From positions 124,001 to 188,000 of the forward strand of contig NZ_FTNW01000005.1 in assembly GCF_900156545.1 (NCBI RefSeq): DNA of 64,000 bases, in the 5' to 3' direction. The notes under the pieces are model-generated. The model worked only from the letters and a program-made list of their open reading frames with translations, did not search any database and had not been told where the DNA came from. Both the position numbers and the translations under genes were made by a program. Source of the DNA: Aquipseudomonas alcaligenes. Its GTDB lineage: Bacteria; Pseudomonadota; Gammaproteobacteria; Pseudomonadales; Pseudomonadaceae. Of this stretch, positions 39,487 to 47,083 are shown in pieces (position 1 is the first letter of the stretch; each line of letters starts with the position of its first letter).

Positions 39487-40232
39487 ATGTGCTGATCGTC
39501 GATGACGAACCCCTTGCCCGCGAGCGCCTGATCCGCATGGTCGGCGAACTCGAGGGTTATCGTGTCCTCGAGCCCTCGGCCAGCAACGGCGAAGAAGCGC
39601 TGGTGCTGATCGACAGCCTGCGGCCGGACGTAGTCCTGCTGGACATCCGCATGCCCGGCCTTGATGGCCTGCAGGTGGCAGCCAAACTGTGCGAGCGCGA
39701 GGCGCCGCCAGCGGTGATCTTCTGCACCGCGCATGACGAGTTCGCCCTGGAGGCCTTCGACGTCAGTGCCGTCGGCTACCTGGTCAAACCGGTGCGCCCG
39801 GAGGCCCTGGCTGCCGCGCTGAAGAAGGCCGAGCGGCCCAACCGCGTGCAGCTGGCGGCGCTGACGCGCCCGGCCATGCCCGGCAATGGCGCCGGCCCGC
39901 GCAGCCATATCAGCGCGCGTACCCGCAAGGGTATCGAGCTTATTCCGCTGGAGCAGGTGATCTTCTTCATCGCCGACCACAAGTACGTGACTCTGCGCCA
40001 TGAAGGCGGTGAGGTGCTGCTGGACGAGCCGTTGAAGGCGCTGGAGGATGAGTTCGGCGAACGCTTCGTGCGCATCCACCGCAATGCGCTGGTCGCCCGC
40101 GAACGCATCGAGCGCCTGCAGCGCACGCCGCTGGGGCACTTCCAGCTCTATCTCAAGGGTCTGGGGCCGGACGCCCTGACCGTCAGCCGGCGCCATGTGG
40201 CCGGTGTGCGCAAGCTGATGCACAGCCTGTAA
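39483..40232 (+). CDS. algR: Two-component response regulator AlgR
   Basis: 249 aa. The CheY-like receiver has Asp54 in VVLLDIRMPGLDG and the acidic DDE near residue 8. A LytTR DNA-binding domain (about 145-245: KGIELIPLEQVIFF, FVRIHRNALVARERIERLQR) follows. It controls algD and fimU promoters in P. aeruginosa. In that species I recall hemC directly downstream; here an accessory block of about 3.9 kb separates them. Confidence 0.96.
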   Translation: MNVLIVDDEPLARERLIRMVGELEGYRVLEPSASNGEEALVLIDSLRPDVVLLDIRMPGLDGLQVAAKLCEREAPPAVIFCTAHDEFALEAFDVSAVGYLVKPVRPEALAAALKKAERPNRVQLAALTRPAMPGNGAGPRSHISARTRKGIELIPLEQVIFFIADHKYVTLRHEGGEVLLDEPLKALEDEFGERFVRIHRNALVARERIERLQRTPLGHFQLYLKGLGPDALTVSRRHVAGVRKLMHSL

Positions 40233-40262
40233 GCCCCCCGGATGCAGCCGAGCCCGAGCCCG

Positions 40263-40293
40263 AAAGGGGGCGGAGTGATTTATTTTTGATCAG
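40263..40293. repeat. Left inverted end of the RAYT element
   Basis: AAAGGGGGCGGAGTGATTTA followed by TTTTTGATCA is the inverted counterpart of the right end at 41010-41040 (one extra T after the G-run in the latter). Ends of this composition accompany REP-associated tyrosine transposases. Confidence 0.75.
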
Positions 40294-40333
40294 CTCGGCT
40301 GATTGTTGGGGAGTCTGGCAAAAGGAGCTTGCC

Positions 40334-41047
40334 ATGCCTAGAAAACAACGGATGTATCTCCCAGGCGTGCCAGCGCACGTGGTGCAGCGCGGCAACAATC
40401 GGGATGCCTGCTTTTTCCAGGATGAAGATTACCAATTCTATCTTGCGGTGCTGGCTGATGCATTGAGGCGGTATCGGGTGCACTTGCACGCCTACGTACT
40501 GATGACCAGCCATGTGCACCTTCTGATGACGCCTAGTGACGAGTCGGGTATTTCCCGCGTGATGCAGCACCTGGGTCGCATGTATGTCCTGTATGTGAAT
40601 CGCACCTACCGGCGTTCAGGCACATTGTGGGAGGGGCGGCACAAGGCCAGTCTGATCAATGCCGCCGAATACTTGCTGGCCTGTTACAGATACATCGAAT
40701 TGAATCCCGTGCGTGCAGGAATGGTTACAGCGCCCGAAGCGTATCGTTGGTCTAGCTATAGCTGGCATGCATGGGGCAAGGCTGATCCGTTGATCGGCGA
40801 CCATGTTCTTTATCAGGCGCTGGGTGCGAACCAGTCAGATAGGCAGTGCGCATATCGGGCACTGTTTGTCGGCCATCTCGAACCTGATGCCATACACGCT
40901 ATGCGTGAGGCTAGTGTTCACAACTATCCTTTGGGTAATGATCGCTTTCGGGAGTCGATAGCTTTGCAACTGGGGCGTTCTGTGGGGTGTCAGAGCTCTG
41001 GTCGGCCAGTGATCAAAAATAAATCACTCCGACCCCCTTTAGTTTAG
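40334..41047 (+). CDS. REP-associated tyrosine transposase (RAYT, IS200-like)
   Basis: 237 aa single-domain HUH nuclease. The metal-binding histidines are in LMTSHVHLLM, and the catalytic tyrosine is in the CYRYIELNPVRAGMV segment; WEGRHKASLI is a further Y1_Tnp motif. The C-terminus has the LGR-V-GRP pattern typical of RAYTs. AAAGGAG precedes ATG 40334. It is probably a mobile or domesticated gene that acts on the flanking ends, and it sits at the left border of the accessory block. Confidence 0.92.
   Translation: MPRKQRMYLPGVPAHVVQRGNNRDACFFQDEDYQFYLAVLADALRRYRVHLHAYVLMTSHVHLLMTPSDESGISRVMQHLGRMYVLYVNRTYRRSGTLWEGRHKASLINAAEYLLACYRYIELNPVRAGMVTAPEAYRWSSYSWHAWGKADPLIGDHVLYQALGANQSDRQCAYRALFVGHLEPDAIHAMREASVHNYPLGNDRFRESIALQLGRSVGCQSSGRPVIKNKSLRPPLV
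40970..41042 (+). repeat. RAYT 3' end, source copy of the 72-nt repeat
   Basis: Contains the last codons of the RAYT gene and its right inverted end. It is repeated almost perfectly at 42295-42366 (one G/A change and one C fewer). Confidence 0.9.
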
Positions 41048-41055
41048 GTGCGACG

Positions 41056-41841
41056 ATGATTGATTTAAGTGAGTTCTTCCCGGCGGGAGTGGATTTAAAA
41101 ACAGAGGGGCGCAAAGCGCTTTATGTCGATATCCTGAAGGTGGCCGAGCATTGTTTCGCTAATATGCCAAATAGTTTTGCGCAGGCGTTCAAGAGCTTGT
41201 TCTTTAAAGGAGAGCTGGAGGGCTATGGCTGTTTCGATGGCATGGAAGTTTTCTATATATGTATGAGCTTGCCAGAGGCCAGTGTCGAACAGTATGTCAA
41301 AGTGATTGAGCATTTTGATGGCTACGGCAATGGTCGTGCAGTCTATATGTTGAGCGCTTGGTTGAATGCTTGTGTTCCTAAATATCCATTGCAGCGAGAG
41401 CGTTGGGTTCTTATGTTGTTGGCTATTGACCAATACGAGCAGGCGCATCCCGAATTGGAGAGGGCGCTGAGTCTCGGTGAATTGGTGCGTTTCTTGAATT
41501 CTATCTTTGCCTCTTTGGTGTATAAGGGAAGTCCCCGCTACGGCTTGGGGGAGTGTCTTTTTGAGCAGGCTAACGCAGGGTTTGCGAGCGCGCGGGGCCA
41601 GCTGGACAACCAGAGTTTTGAGTGTCTCCAAGAGAATTTGCTCGCACTATTCAGTGCTAAGTCGAAAAAAACGGAGGCGTATCGCGATCCTTGGTTCGTC
41701 GAGTTCTGCCGACGCTACTTTGTGCGGCGAGACCTGAGCTCGGCTCTTTTGCAATTTTGCGATGAGATTTACCAGGCTATACCTGAGGGGCAGCGGATTC
41801 GCTGGCAAGACGATGCTCTTTGGGTTCCCGGCCCTCAGTAA
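41056..41841 (+). CDS. Accessory protein A1, unknown function
   Basis: 261 aa, no recognised domain, no signal peptide or membrane span. It shares with A2 (42477-43268) the LFFKG segment near residue 50, a KYP motif near the middle, and a C-terminal helical stretch (FCRRYFVRRDLSSALLQFCDEIYQ versus FLQRFFTKQLPPTLQAIAEDVYV). It lies 8 bp after the RAYT gene and 39 bp before B1. Base composition is clearly AT-richer than the core. An immunity-protein role is a guess from layout only. Confidence 0.75.
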   Translation: MIDLSEFFPAGVDLKTEGRKALYVDILKVAEHCFANMPNSFAQAFKSLFFKGELEGYGCFDGMEVFYICMSLPEASVEQYVKVIEHFDGYGNGRAVYMLSAWLNACVPKYPLQRERWVLMLLAIDQYEQAHPELERALSLGELVRFLNSIFASLVYKGSPRYGLGECLFEQANAGFASARGQLDNQSFECLQENLLALFSAKSKKTEAYRDPWFVEFCRRYFVRRDLSSALLQFCDEIYQAIPEGQRIRWQDDALWVPGPQ

Positions 41842-41880
41842 TAATGTACTTTGCTTTGTGTGTGCAGAGGGGCGTTGGCG

Positions 41881-42366
41881 ATGGAAGCAGTCTTCTACGT
41901 TTTAGCTCGTAGTTCTCAGCGCGAGTTGTTGGAAAAGCTGGCTTTGAACCTTACTCCGGATAAGCCGGTGTTCGTAGAGGATGTGGAACCTGAATGGCAG
42001 GTGCTTTATAAGGCTTTGGAATTCATGCCATGGCCGAGGGTGTTGGAGTTTCTGGATGAGCGGCTTTTGTTGGTTGGCTGGAGCGTTGACTTCGACCCGT
42101 TCGAGTTGGCCTCTTTGGTCAAGCCATTATTGGCATCAGGCGCCCAGGTGCTAGTGGGTGCCGTTAGGCTCGAAGAGGGTGAGGTCTTTAGGGTACGAGC
42201 CTCGCCCGAGATTTCCGTGATTTATGAGCCAATTAATCATAAATTCTTCGACGACAAGGAGTTGATTGCTTGGCTGTGTCGTGAGACACAAAAGCTGGGG
42301 CGTTCTGTGGGGTATCAGAGCTCTGGTCGGCCAGTGATCAAAAATAAATCACTCCGACCCCTTTAG
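41881..42366 (+). CDS. Accessory protein B1 with a RAYT-derived C-terminal extension
   Basis: 161 aa. The first about 138 residues are homologous to B2 (43268-43669), sharing the pattern LNL-DKPV-VEP-W-L-ALEF. The last about 23 residues (LGRSVGYQSSGRPVIKNKSL onward) are nearly identical to the RAYT C-terminus because the reading frame runs into a 72-nt copy of the RAYT gene's 3' end. The native stop is lost close to where B2 ends, so the fold may be intact. GAGGGG precedes ATG 41881. Function unknown. Confidence 0.75.
   Translation: MEAVFYVLARSSQRELLEKLALNLTPDKPVFVEDVEPEWQVLYKALEFMPWPRVLEFLDERLLLVGWSVDFDPFELASLVKPLLASGAQVLVGAVRLEEGEVFRVRASPEISVIYEPINHKFFDDKELIAWLCRETQKLGRSVGYQSSGRPVIKNKSLRPL
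42295..42366 (+). repeat. Second copy of the RAYT 3' end, fused to B1
   Basis: Matches 40970-41042 except for one substitution and one deleted C. It ends precisely at the outer edge of the RAYT right end and forms a direct repeat bracketing A1-B1. Confidence 0.9.
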
Positions 42367-42367
42367 T

Positions 42368-42493
42368 CAGGATAGAGTCAAGTCTGCCTTGCATCTTGAT
42401 GTTGAAGATGAGCTATTGGAAGTCATTCAGGAGAAGGGTGAAGAATTGGCTGTGAATGTAGGGCTCGGAGGTTCTTGTGAAGTCACTTATTGA
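42368..42493 (+). pseudogene. 3' remnant of an unrecognised gene
   Basis: An open frame of 41 codons with no start (QDRVKSALHLDVEDELLEVI and further to VGLGGSCEVTY) begins exactly where the RAYT end stops and terminates in TGA, overlapping the start of A2 by 17 nt. Amino-acid composition looks like real coding sequence. It is too short to assign; possibly the tail of a gene that once preceded A2-B2 in its operon. Confidence 0.45.
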
Positions 42494-43268
42494 AGAGAAG
42501 TACCTGTTTCCTATTGATGATGTGGATTTGGTTTCTGCCGACAGAAAGCGCTATTACAAGGAATTAGTATTTTTTGCTCGAGAAGAGCTACTTGGTGTTC
42601 CAGATGGATATTTGCAGCATTTGAAGGATCTATTTTTTAAGGGTGGAATATCGATAGAGCCATGGGATGCTTTTCGTGGGCGAGCACCACTATTGATTTG
42701 TCTCAGTGCTCCGTTTGTTGATCGTCAATTTGTCGTTGATACCTTCGGCTCATATAGCTCTCACTGTGCGTACTATGATATTGAGATGTATGTGATGCGG
42801 ATTTTTGGTAAGGCCGAAAGTAAGTATCCTATGGTGGTTGAGCGCTTTGAGTCTGTTGTAGAGTATATGGCGGGTGAGGTCCCTGGATACGCGGGCACGG
42901 AAAGACTTGGGCTGTGCTCTCATTATATCAATCTTTACTATGATATTTTTTATCGTTATCGATCTGGCGGCGGTGTTAGGTCGAATTTGGCTCAAGGTGT
43001 TATAGAATTTATTGAGGGTAAATTTGAGGAGATACAATCTTTGGAGGGTTGTAGGGGTACAATAGCAGCCTTTCCGAAGGTCTTCTTTCCAATCTTTTCT
43101 GGAGCGACTGCGTTGCCGGAAAAGGTCTATACCGACCCCATCCTGCTGGGTTTTCTACAGCGTTTCTTTACCAAGCAACTGCCACCGACCTTGCAAGCTA
43201 TTGCAGAGGATGTTTATGTTCGGGTGGAGCATCCAATTAGATTTATTGATGGTCGGGTAGAGTATTAA
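42477..43268 (+). CDS. Accessory protein A2, unknown function
   Basis: 263 aa, diverged paralogue of A1 (LFFKG near 55, KYP in the middle, similar C-terminal helices). No signal peptide or domain recognised. GTG start at 42477 with GGAGG 5 bp upstream. Its stop overlaps the B2 start (TAATG), so A2 and B2 are translated as a pair. The region is distinctly AT-rich with codon use unlike the core genes. Confidence 0.75.
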   Translation: MKSLIEEKYLFPIDDVDLVSADRKRYYKELVFFAREELLGVPDGYLQHLKDLFFKGGISIEPWDAFRGRAPLLICLSAPFVDRQFVVDTFGSYSSHCAYYDIEMYVMRIFGKAESKYPMVVERFESVVEYMAGEVPGYAGTERLGLCSHYINLYYDIFYRYRSGGGVRSNLAQGVIEFIEGKFEEIQSLEGCRGTIAAFPKVFFPIFSGATALPEKVYTDPILLGFLQRFFTKQLPPTLQAIAEDVYVRVEHPIRFIDGRVEY

Positions 43269-43669
43269 TGGAATGTCTTCTTTATGTACATGTCACTGCG
43301 CGCAGTTCTGAGCAGCACAAGCAGCTGCTGTTAAACCTCTCCGTCGACAAGCCAGTGCTTGAAGATGAGGTTGAGCCGCAATGGAGAGCGCTGTTCGGAG
43401 CGCTAGAGTTTCTGGAGCTGCCTGAGCAGGTGCATGAGCTGGAGAGCTACGGTGCTTTGATTGCATGGGACATGAAGCCCTCCTCATCACCAGAGCGGTA
43501 TATATCGGCGTTACATTTGGCGGATATCGAGGTTGCGGGAGCTCTGGAGGCCTTTGAGGATGGGGGGTACTGTTTGGTCGATACACGTGTTGGGGCACGG
43601 ACCAACAGATGCTTCGAGGGGCAGGTTTTCTTCAATCCAGATAAAGTTATTCGGATCTTGGCGAAATAA
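43268..43669 (+). CDS. Accessory protein B2, unknown function
   Basis: 133 aa, the unfused paralogue of B1. Shared motifs are ARSS near the start, LNLSVDKPV, VEPQWRALFGALEF, and a similar acidic C-terminal half. No catalytic motif is seen. It directly follows A2 with a 1-nt overlap. A small acidic partner of a larger protein fits a two-subunit or immunity-like design, but this is inference. Confidence 0.75.
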   Translation: MECLLYVHVTARSSEQHKQLLLNLSVDKPVLEDEVEPQWRALFGALEFLELPEQVHELESYGALIAWDMKPSSSPERYISALHLADIEVAGALEAFEDGGYCLVDTRVGARTNRCFEGQVFFNPDKVIRILAK

Positions 43670-43931
43670 GCCTTCAGATAGATGCGTACTGTCTGCTGGG
43701 AGTGTCGAGCCCCTGAGCAGTTTCGCAGCTGCCTACTGTTTAGGTTATGTATGAAGTATCTATGACTTCCGTCAGCGCCTCTTTCGAGAATTTTGCTTCG
43801 CGCTCCCTACCCTTCTCCTTCGCCAAATAGAAAAAGGGGACGAAATAGAAAAAGGGGACGGATTTATTTTTCAATCCTTCCGCCATGAGCCTTGGTCTTC
43901 CTTGCCCTCTCTGCTCAATTCTTAAACCTAG
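43670..43931. other. 262-bp spacer between B2 and the GspE fragment
   Basis: No convincing gene; a minus-strand open frame here has no coding character. The only structure is the REP-like end and tandem repeat at 43825-43872. The junction to the GC-rich GspE fragment is at about 43928-43931, where an in-frame TAG stops the fragment upstream. Confidence 0.6.
43825..43872. repeat. REP-like transposase end with a tandem 18-bp repeat
   Basis: AAATAGAAAAAGGGGACG occurs twice head to tail (43825-43842, 43843-43860) followed by GATTTATTTTTC. It shares the CCCC-GATTT-ATTTTT logic of the RAYT ends (GATTTATTTTT core) but is a different variant. No transposase gene accompanies it. Confidence 0.7.
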
Positions 43932-44120
43932 ACCGGCATCTACGAGCTGGTGATCTTCGACGACCAGATGCGCACCCTGGTGCACAACGGCGCCGGCGAG
44001 CAGGAGCTGCTGCGCCACGCCCGCAGCCTCGGTCCGAGCATCCGTGACGACGGCCGGCGCAAGGTGCTGGAAGGGGTGACCACCCTGGAAGAAGTGCTGC
44101 GCGTGACCCGGGAAGACTGA
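43932..44120 (+). pseudogene. 3' end of a type II secretion ATPase (GspE) gene
   Basis: 62 codons reading TGIYELVIFDDQMRTLVHNG, then EQELLRHARSLGPSI and DDGRRKVLEGVTTLEEVLRV, closing TRED-stop. This is the standard C-terminal end of GspE/XcpR-type ATPases (GIYEL, GRRKV-G-TT-EEVLRVTRE). No start and no ATPase core remain; the frame is stopped just upstream. High GC, unlike the A-B genes next to it. It is the leftover of a deletion or a fragment brought in with the insertion. Confidence 0.85.
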
Positions 44121-44209
44121 TGGGGCGGATATACCTTCGATGGTCCGGTCCGGGCCTCGCCGCCTGAGGCCTGTTATCATCCCCGGCAGTTCGTCTTCTG
44201 GAATTGCCC

Positions 44210-45142
44210 ATGTCCCGCGAAATCCGCATCGCCACCCGTAAGAGCGCCCTGGCCCTGTGGCAGGCCGAGTACGTCAAGGCCCGCCTGGAGCAGGCTCACC
44301 CCGGGCTGAAGGTCAGCCTGGTGCCCATGGTCAGCCGTGGCGACAAGCTGCTCGACGCGCCGCTGGCGAAGATCGGCGGCAAGGGCCTGTTCGTCAAGGA
44401 ACTGGAAACCGCCCTGCTGGAGAACGAGGCCGATATCGCCGTGCACTCCATGAAGGACGTGCCGATGGACTTCCCCGAGGGGCTCGGTCTGTTCTGTATC
44501 TGCGAGCGTGAAGACCCGCGCGACGCCTTCGTCTCCAATACCTACGACAGCCTCGACGCGTTGCCGCCCGGCAGCGTGGTCGGCACCTCCAGCCTGCGCC
44601 GTCAGGCCCAGCTGCTGGCGCGCCGCCCGGACCTGAAGATCCACTTCCTGCGCGGCAACGTGAACACCCGCCTGGCCAAGCTGGATGCCGGCGAGTACGA
44701 CGCCATCATCCTCGCCGCCGCCGGCCTGATCCGCCTGGGCTTCGAGGCGCGCATCCGTGCCTCGATCAGCGTCGACGACAGCCTGCCGGCCGGCGGTCAG
44801 GGGGCGGTGGGCATCGAGTGCCGCACGGCCGATGCCGAGATCCACGCGCTGCTGGCGCCGCTGCACCATGCCGAGACGGCCGCGCGGGTGAGCGCCGAAC
44901 GCGCGCTGAACAAGCGCCTCAACGGCGGCTGCCAGGTGCCGATCGCCTGCTACGCCCTGCTTGAAGGGGAGCAGCTGTGGCTGCGCGGCCTGGTCGGCCA
45001 GCCCGATGGCGGCCTGCTGCTGCGCGCCGAAGGCCGTGGTAGCGATGCCGAGGCGCTCGGCGTGCAGGTGGCCGAGCAGCTGCTGGCGCAGGGCGCCGAG
45101 GCCATTCTCAAGGCGGTGTACGGCGAGGCCGCGGCCGAGTGA
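44210..45142 (+). CDS. hemC: Porphobilinogen deaminase (hydroxymethylbilane synthase)
   Basis: 310 aa, haem pathway. It polymerises four porphobilinogens on a dipyrromethane cofactor bound to the cysteine of [12 protein letters not shown]. Other motifs: [42 protein letters not shown] 44210 is chosen over an upstream TTG at 44204. It overlaps hemD by 4 nt. Confidence 0.97.
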   Translation: MSREIRIATRKSALALWQAEYVKARLEQAHPGLKVSLVPMVSRGDKLLDAPLAKIGGKGLFVKELETALLENEADIAVHSMKDVPMDFPEGLGLFCICEREDPRDAFVSNTYDSLDALPPGSVVGTSSLRRQAQLLARRPDLKIHFLRGNVNTRLAKLDAGEYDAIILAAAGLIRLGFEARIRASISVDDSLPAGGQGAVGIECRTADAEIHALLAPLHHAETAARVSAERALNKRLNGGCQVPIACYALLEGEQLWLRGLVGQPDGGLLLRAEGRGSDAEALGVQVAEQLLAQGAEAILKAVYGEAAAE

Positions 45143-45927
45143 CGGGCTGGCGCCTGCTGCTGACCCGCCCGGCTGCCGAGTGCGCGGCGCTGGCTGCCAC
45201 CCTGGCCGAGGCTGGCGTATACAGCTGCAGTCTGCCGCTGCTGGAAACCGAGGCGCTGGCGGAAACGCCCGAGCAGTGCGCCATCCTCCGCGATCTTGAG
45301 CGCTACAGTGCCGTCATCGTGGTCAGTAAGCCGGCCGCGCGCCTGGGCCTGGCCCTGCTCCAGCGCCACTGGGTGCAGCCACCGTGCGGCCCGCGGTGGT
45401 TCAGTGTGGGCGCCGCCACCGCGCAGATTCTGGACCAGTACCTGCAGCCGCATGGCCTGCAGGCCTGCTGTCCGAGCCTGGGCGACGACAGCGAGGCGCT
45501 GCTGGCCCTACCCGAGCTCGACCAGGCGCTGTGCGTGGCCAACCCGCGGGTGCTGCTGATGCGCGGCGAGGGCGGGCGCGAGCTGATCGCCGAGACCCTG
45601 CGCGCGCGTGGCGCCGTGGTCGACTATCTGGAACTCTACCGGCGTCTGTGTCCTCAATACCCCAGCGGCACCTTGCCGCAGCTGGTGGCGGCGCAGCGTC
45701 TCAACGCCCTGCTGGTGAGCAGTGCCCAGGGGCTGGAAAACCTGCTGCAGCTCGCTGCTGGTGCCTGGGTGGAGCTGGCTCGGCTACCCTTGCTGGTGCC
45801 CAGCCCGCGGGTGGCCGAACTGGCCCGCGCGGCGGGCGCCCAGCAGGTCATCGATTGTCGCGGCGCCAGTGCTGCGGCTGTTCTGGCGGCCCTGCGCGCC
45901 CATCCGGCGCCGGCCTCTGATGCATAA
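45139..45927 (+). CDS. hemD: Uroporphyrinogen-III synthase
   Basis: 262 aa. It closes hydroxymethylbilane to uroporphyrinogen III with inversion of ring D. HemD sequences are poorly conserved; the two-domain pattern with [12 protein letters not shown] at the start, [29 protein letters not shown] and [15 protein letters not shown] supports the call, as does its position right after hemC (GTG start within the hemC stop, 4-nt overlap). Confidence 0.93.
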   Translation: MTGWRLLLTRPAAECAALAATLAEAGVYSCSLPLLETEALAETPEQCAILRDLERYSAVIVVSKPAARLGLALLQRHWVQPPCGPRWFSVGAATAQILDQYLQPHGLQACCPSLGDDSEALLALPELDQALCVANPRVLLMRGEGGRELIAETLRARGAVVDYLELYRRLCPQYPSGTLPQLVAAQRLNALLVSSAQGLENLLQLAAGAWVELARLPLLVPSPRVAELARAAGAQQVIDCRGASAAAVLAALRAHPAPASDA

Positions 45928-45937
45928 GGAAGGACTC

Positions 45938-47083
45938 GTGAGCGAAACCACCCCGCAGATCAGTGAACAGACCCCGCCACTCGCCGTGGAGCCGGCCCCG
46001 CAGGCAGCCACCAAGGCCAGTGGGCGCGGCCCCGCCTGGCTGGCGCTGTTGATCGGCCTGGCCGGCCTTGGTTTTGGCGGCTGGAGCGCCTGGCAGCTGC
46101 ATCAGCAGCAGGGGCAAGCGACGGAGCAGCTGGAGCGGCTGCGCGAAATCGGCGCGGCGACCGAGACCCGGCTGCAGGGCAGCGAGGATAGCGTGGCCAA
46201 GAAGCTGGCCGGTCTGCCCTCGGCGGACCAGCTGGCCACCCAGCGCGACCTGCTGGTGAGCCTGCAGGGCGAGCAGCAACGCCTGGCGCAAAGTCTCTCC
46301 GGCCTGCTCGGCAAGAGCCGCGAGGACTGGCGCCTGGCCGAGGCCGAGCACCTGTTGCGCCTGGCCATGCTGCGCTTGTCCGCGCTGCAGGACGTCGACA
46401 GCGCGATCGCCCTGGTGCAGGGCGCCGACGACATCCTGCGGGCGCAGAACGATCCGCAGGCCTTCGCCGCCCGTGGCGAGTTGATCAAGGTGCTGGAGGC
46501 TCTGCGCAGCCTGCCGCAACTGGACCGTAGTGGCCTGTTCCTGCAGTTGGCCGCCCTGCGCGGCCAGGCTGCCCAGCTGCAGACGCTGACGCCCGAGTAC
46601 CTGGTGCCGGCCGAAGCACCGGCGGGTGCCAACAACGCCAGCGACGCCAGCCGCTGGGAAGAACTGTGGCAGCAGGTGTCGCGCTATGTGCGTCTCGACC
46701 TGCACGCTGATCAGGACGTGCGTCCGCAGCTGGCCGGGCAGAGCCTGGCGCAGGTGCGCCTGACCCTGGCCCTGGCCCTGGAGCAGGCGCAGTGGGGCGC
46801 GCTGAATGGCGAGCCGGAAGTCTATCGCCAGGCGCTGGCCGCCGCCGGTGATGTGCTGGACACCTACTTCGACCGCGACAACCAGGCCGTGCAGGCCCTG
46901 CGCAGGCGCATCGGCGAGCTGGCCGAGCAGCCGGTGGTGGCCCAGCTGCCGAAGCTGGATAACGCGCTCGACGTGCTGCAGGCCTATCTCAAGCGCCGCG
47001 AGGCCGCCGAGCTGATGCCCGATGCGCAGGCCGAGCCGGCGCTGGAGCCGGATATCGAAGCCATCGAGGAGGACGGGCAATGA
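45938..47083 (+). CDS. hemX: HemX family membrane protein
   Basis: 381 aa. A cytoplasmic Pro/Ala-rich N-terminus is followed by one transmembrane helix (PAWLALLIGLAGLGFGGWSA) and a long periplasmic coiled-coil and helical domain (QQQGQATEQLERLREIGAATETRLQG). Annotated historically as a uroporphyrin methyltransferase, but no such domain is visible. AGGAAGGA favours GTG 45938; an ATG at 45920 overlapping hemD is possible. Confidence 0.9.
   Translation: MSETTPQISEQTPPLAVEPAPQAATKASGRGPAWLALLIGLAGLGFGGWSAWQLHQQQGQATEQLERLREIGAATETRLQGSEDSVAKKLAGLPSADQLATQRDLLVSLQGEQQRLAQSLSGLLGKSREDWRLAEAEHLLRLAMLRLSALQDVDSAIALVQGADDILRAQNDPQAFAARGELIKVLEALRSLPQLDRSGLFLQLAALRGQAAQLQTLTPEYLVPAEAPAGANNASDASRWEELWQQVSRYVRLDLHADQDVRPQLAGQSLAQVRLTLALALEQAQWGALNGEPEVYRQALAAAGDVLDTYFDRDNQAVQALRRRIGELAEQPVVAQLPKLDNALDVLQAYLKRREAAELMPDAQAEPALEPDIEAIEEDGQ

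Noticed and set aside
42368..42430. Homology between the short remnant (SALHL) and the SALHL stretch of B2
   Set aside because: Five residues shared in a leucine-rich context with different codons and no further match; likely coincidence.
41056..43669. Calling the A and B proteins a toxin-immunity or antiphage system
   Set aside because: No toxin, nuclease or immunity motif can be seen. Only layout and base composition point that way, so they are left as unknown.
43740..44180. Minus-strand 146-codon frame over the REP-like repeat and GspE fragment
   Set aside because: It crosses a clear composition junction and is antisense to the GspE fragment; no coding character of its own.
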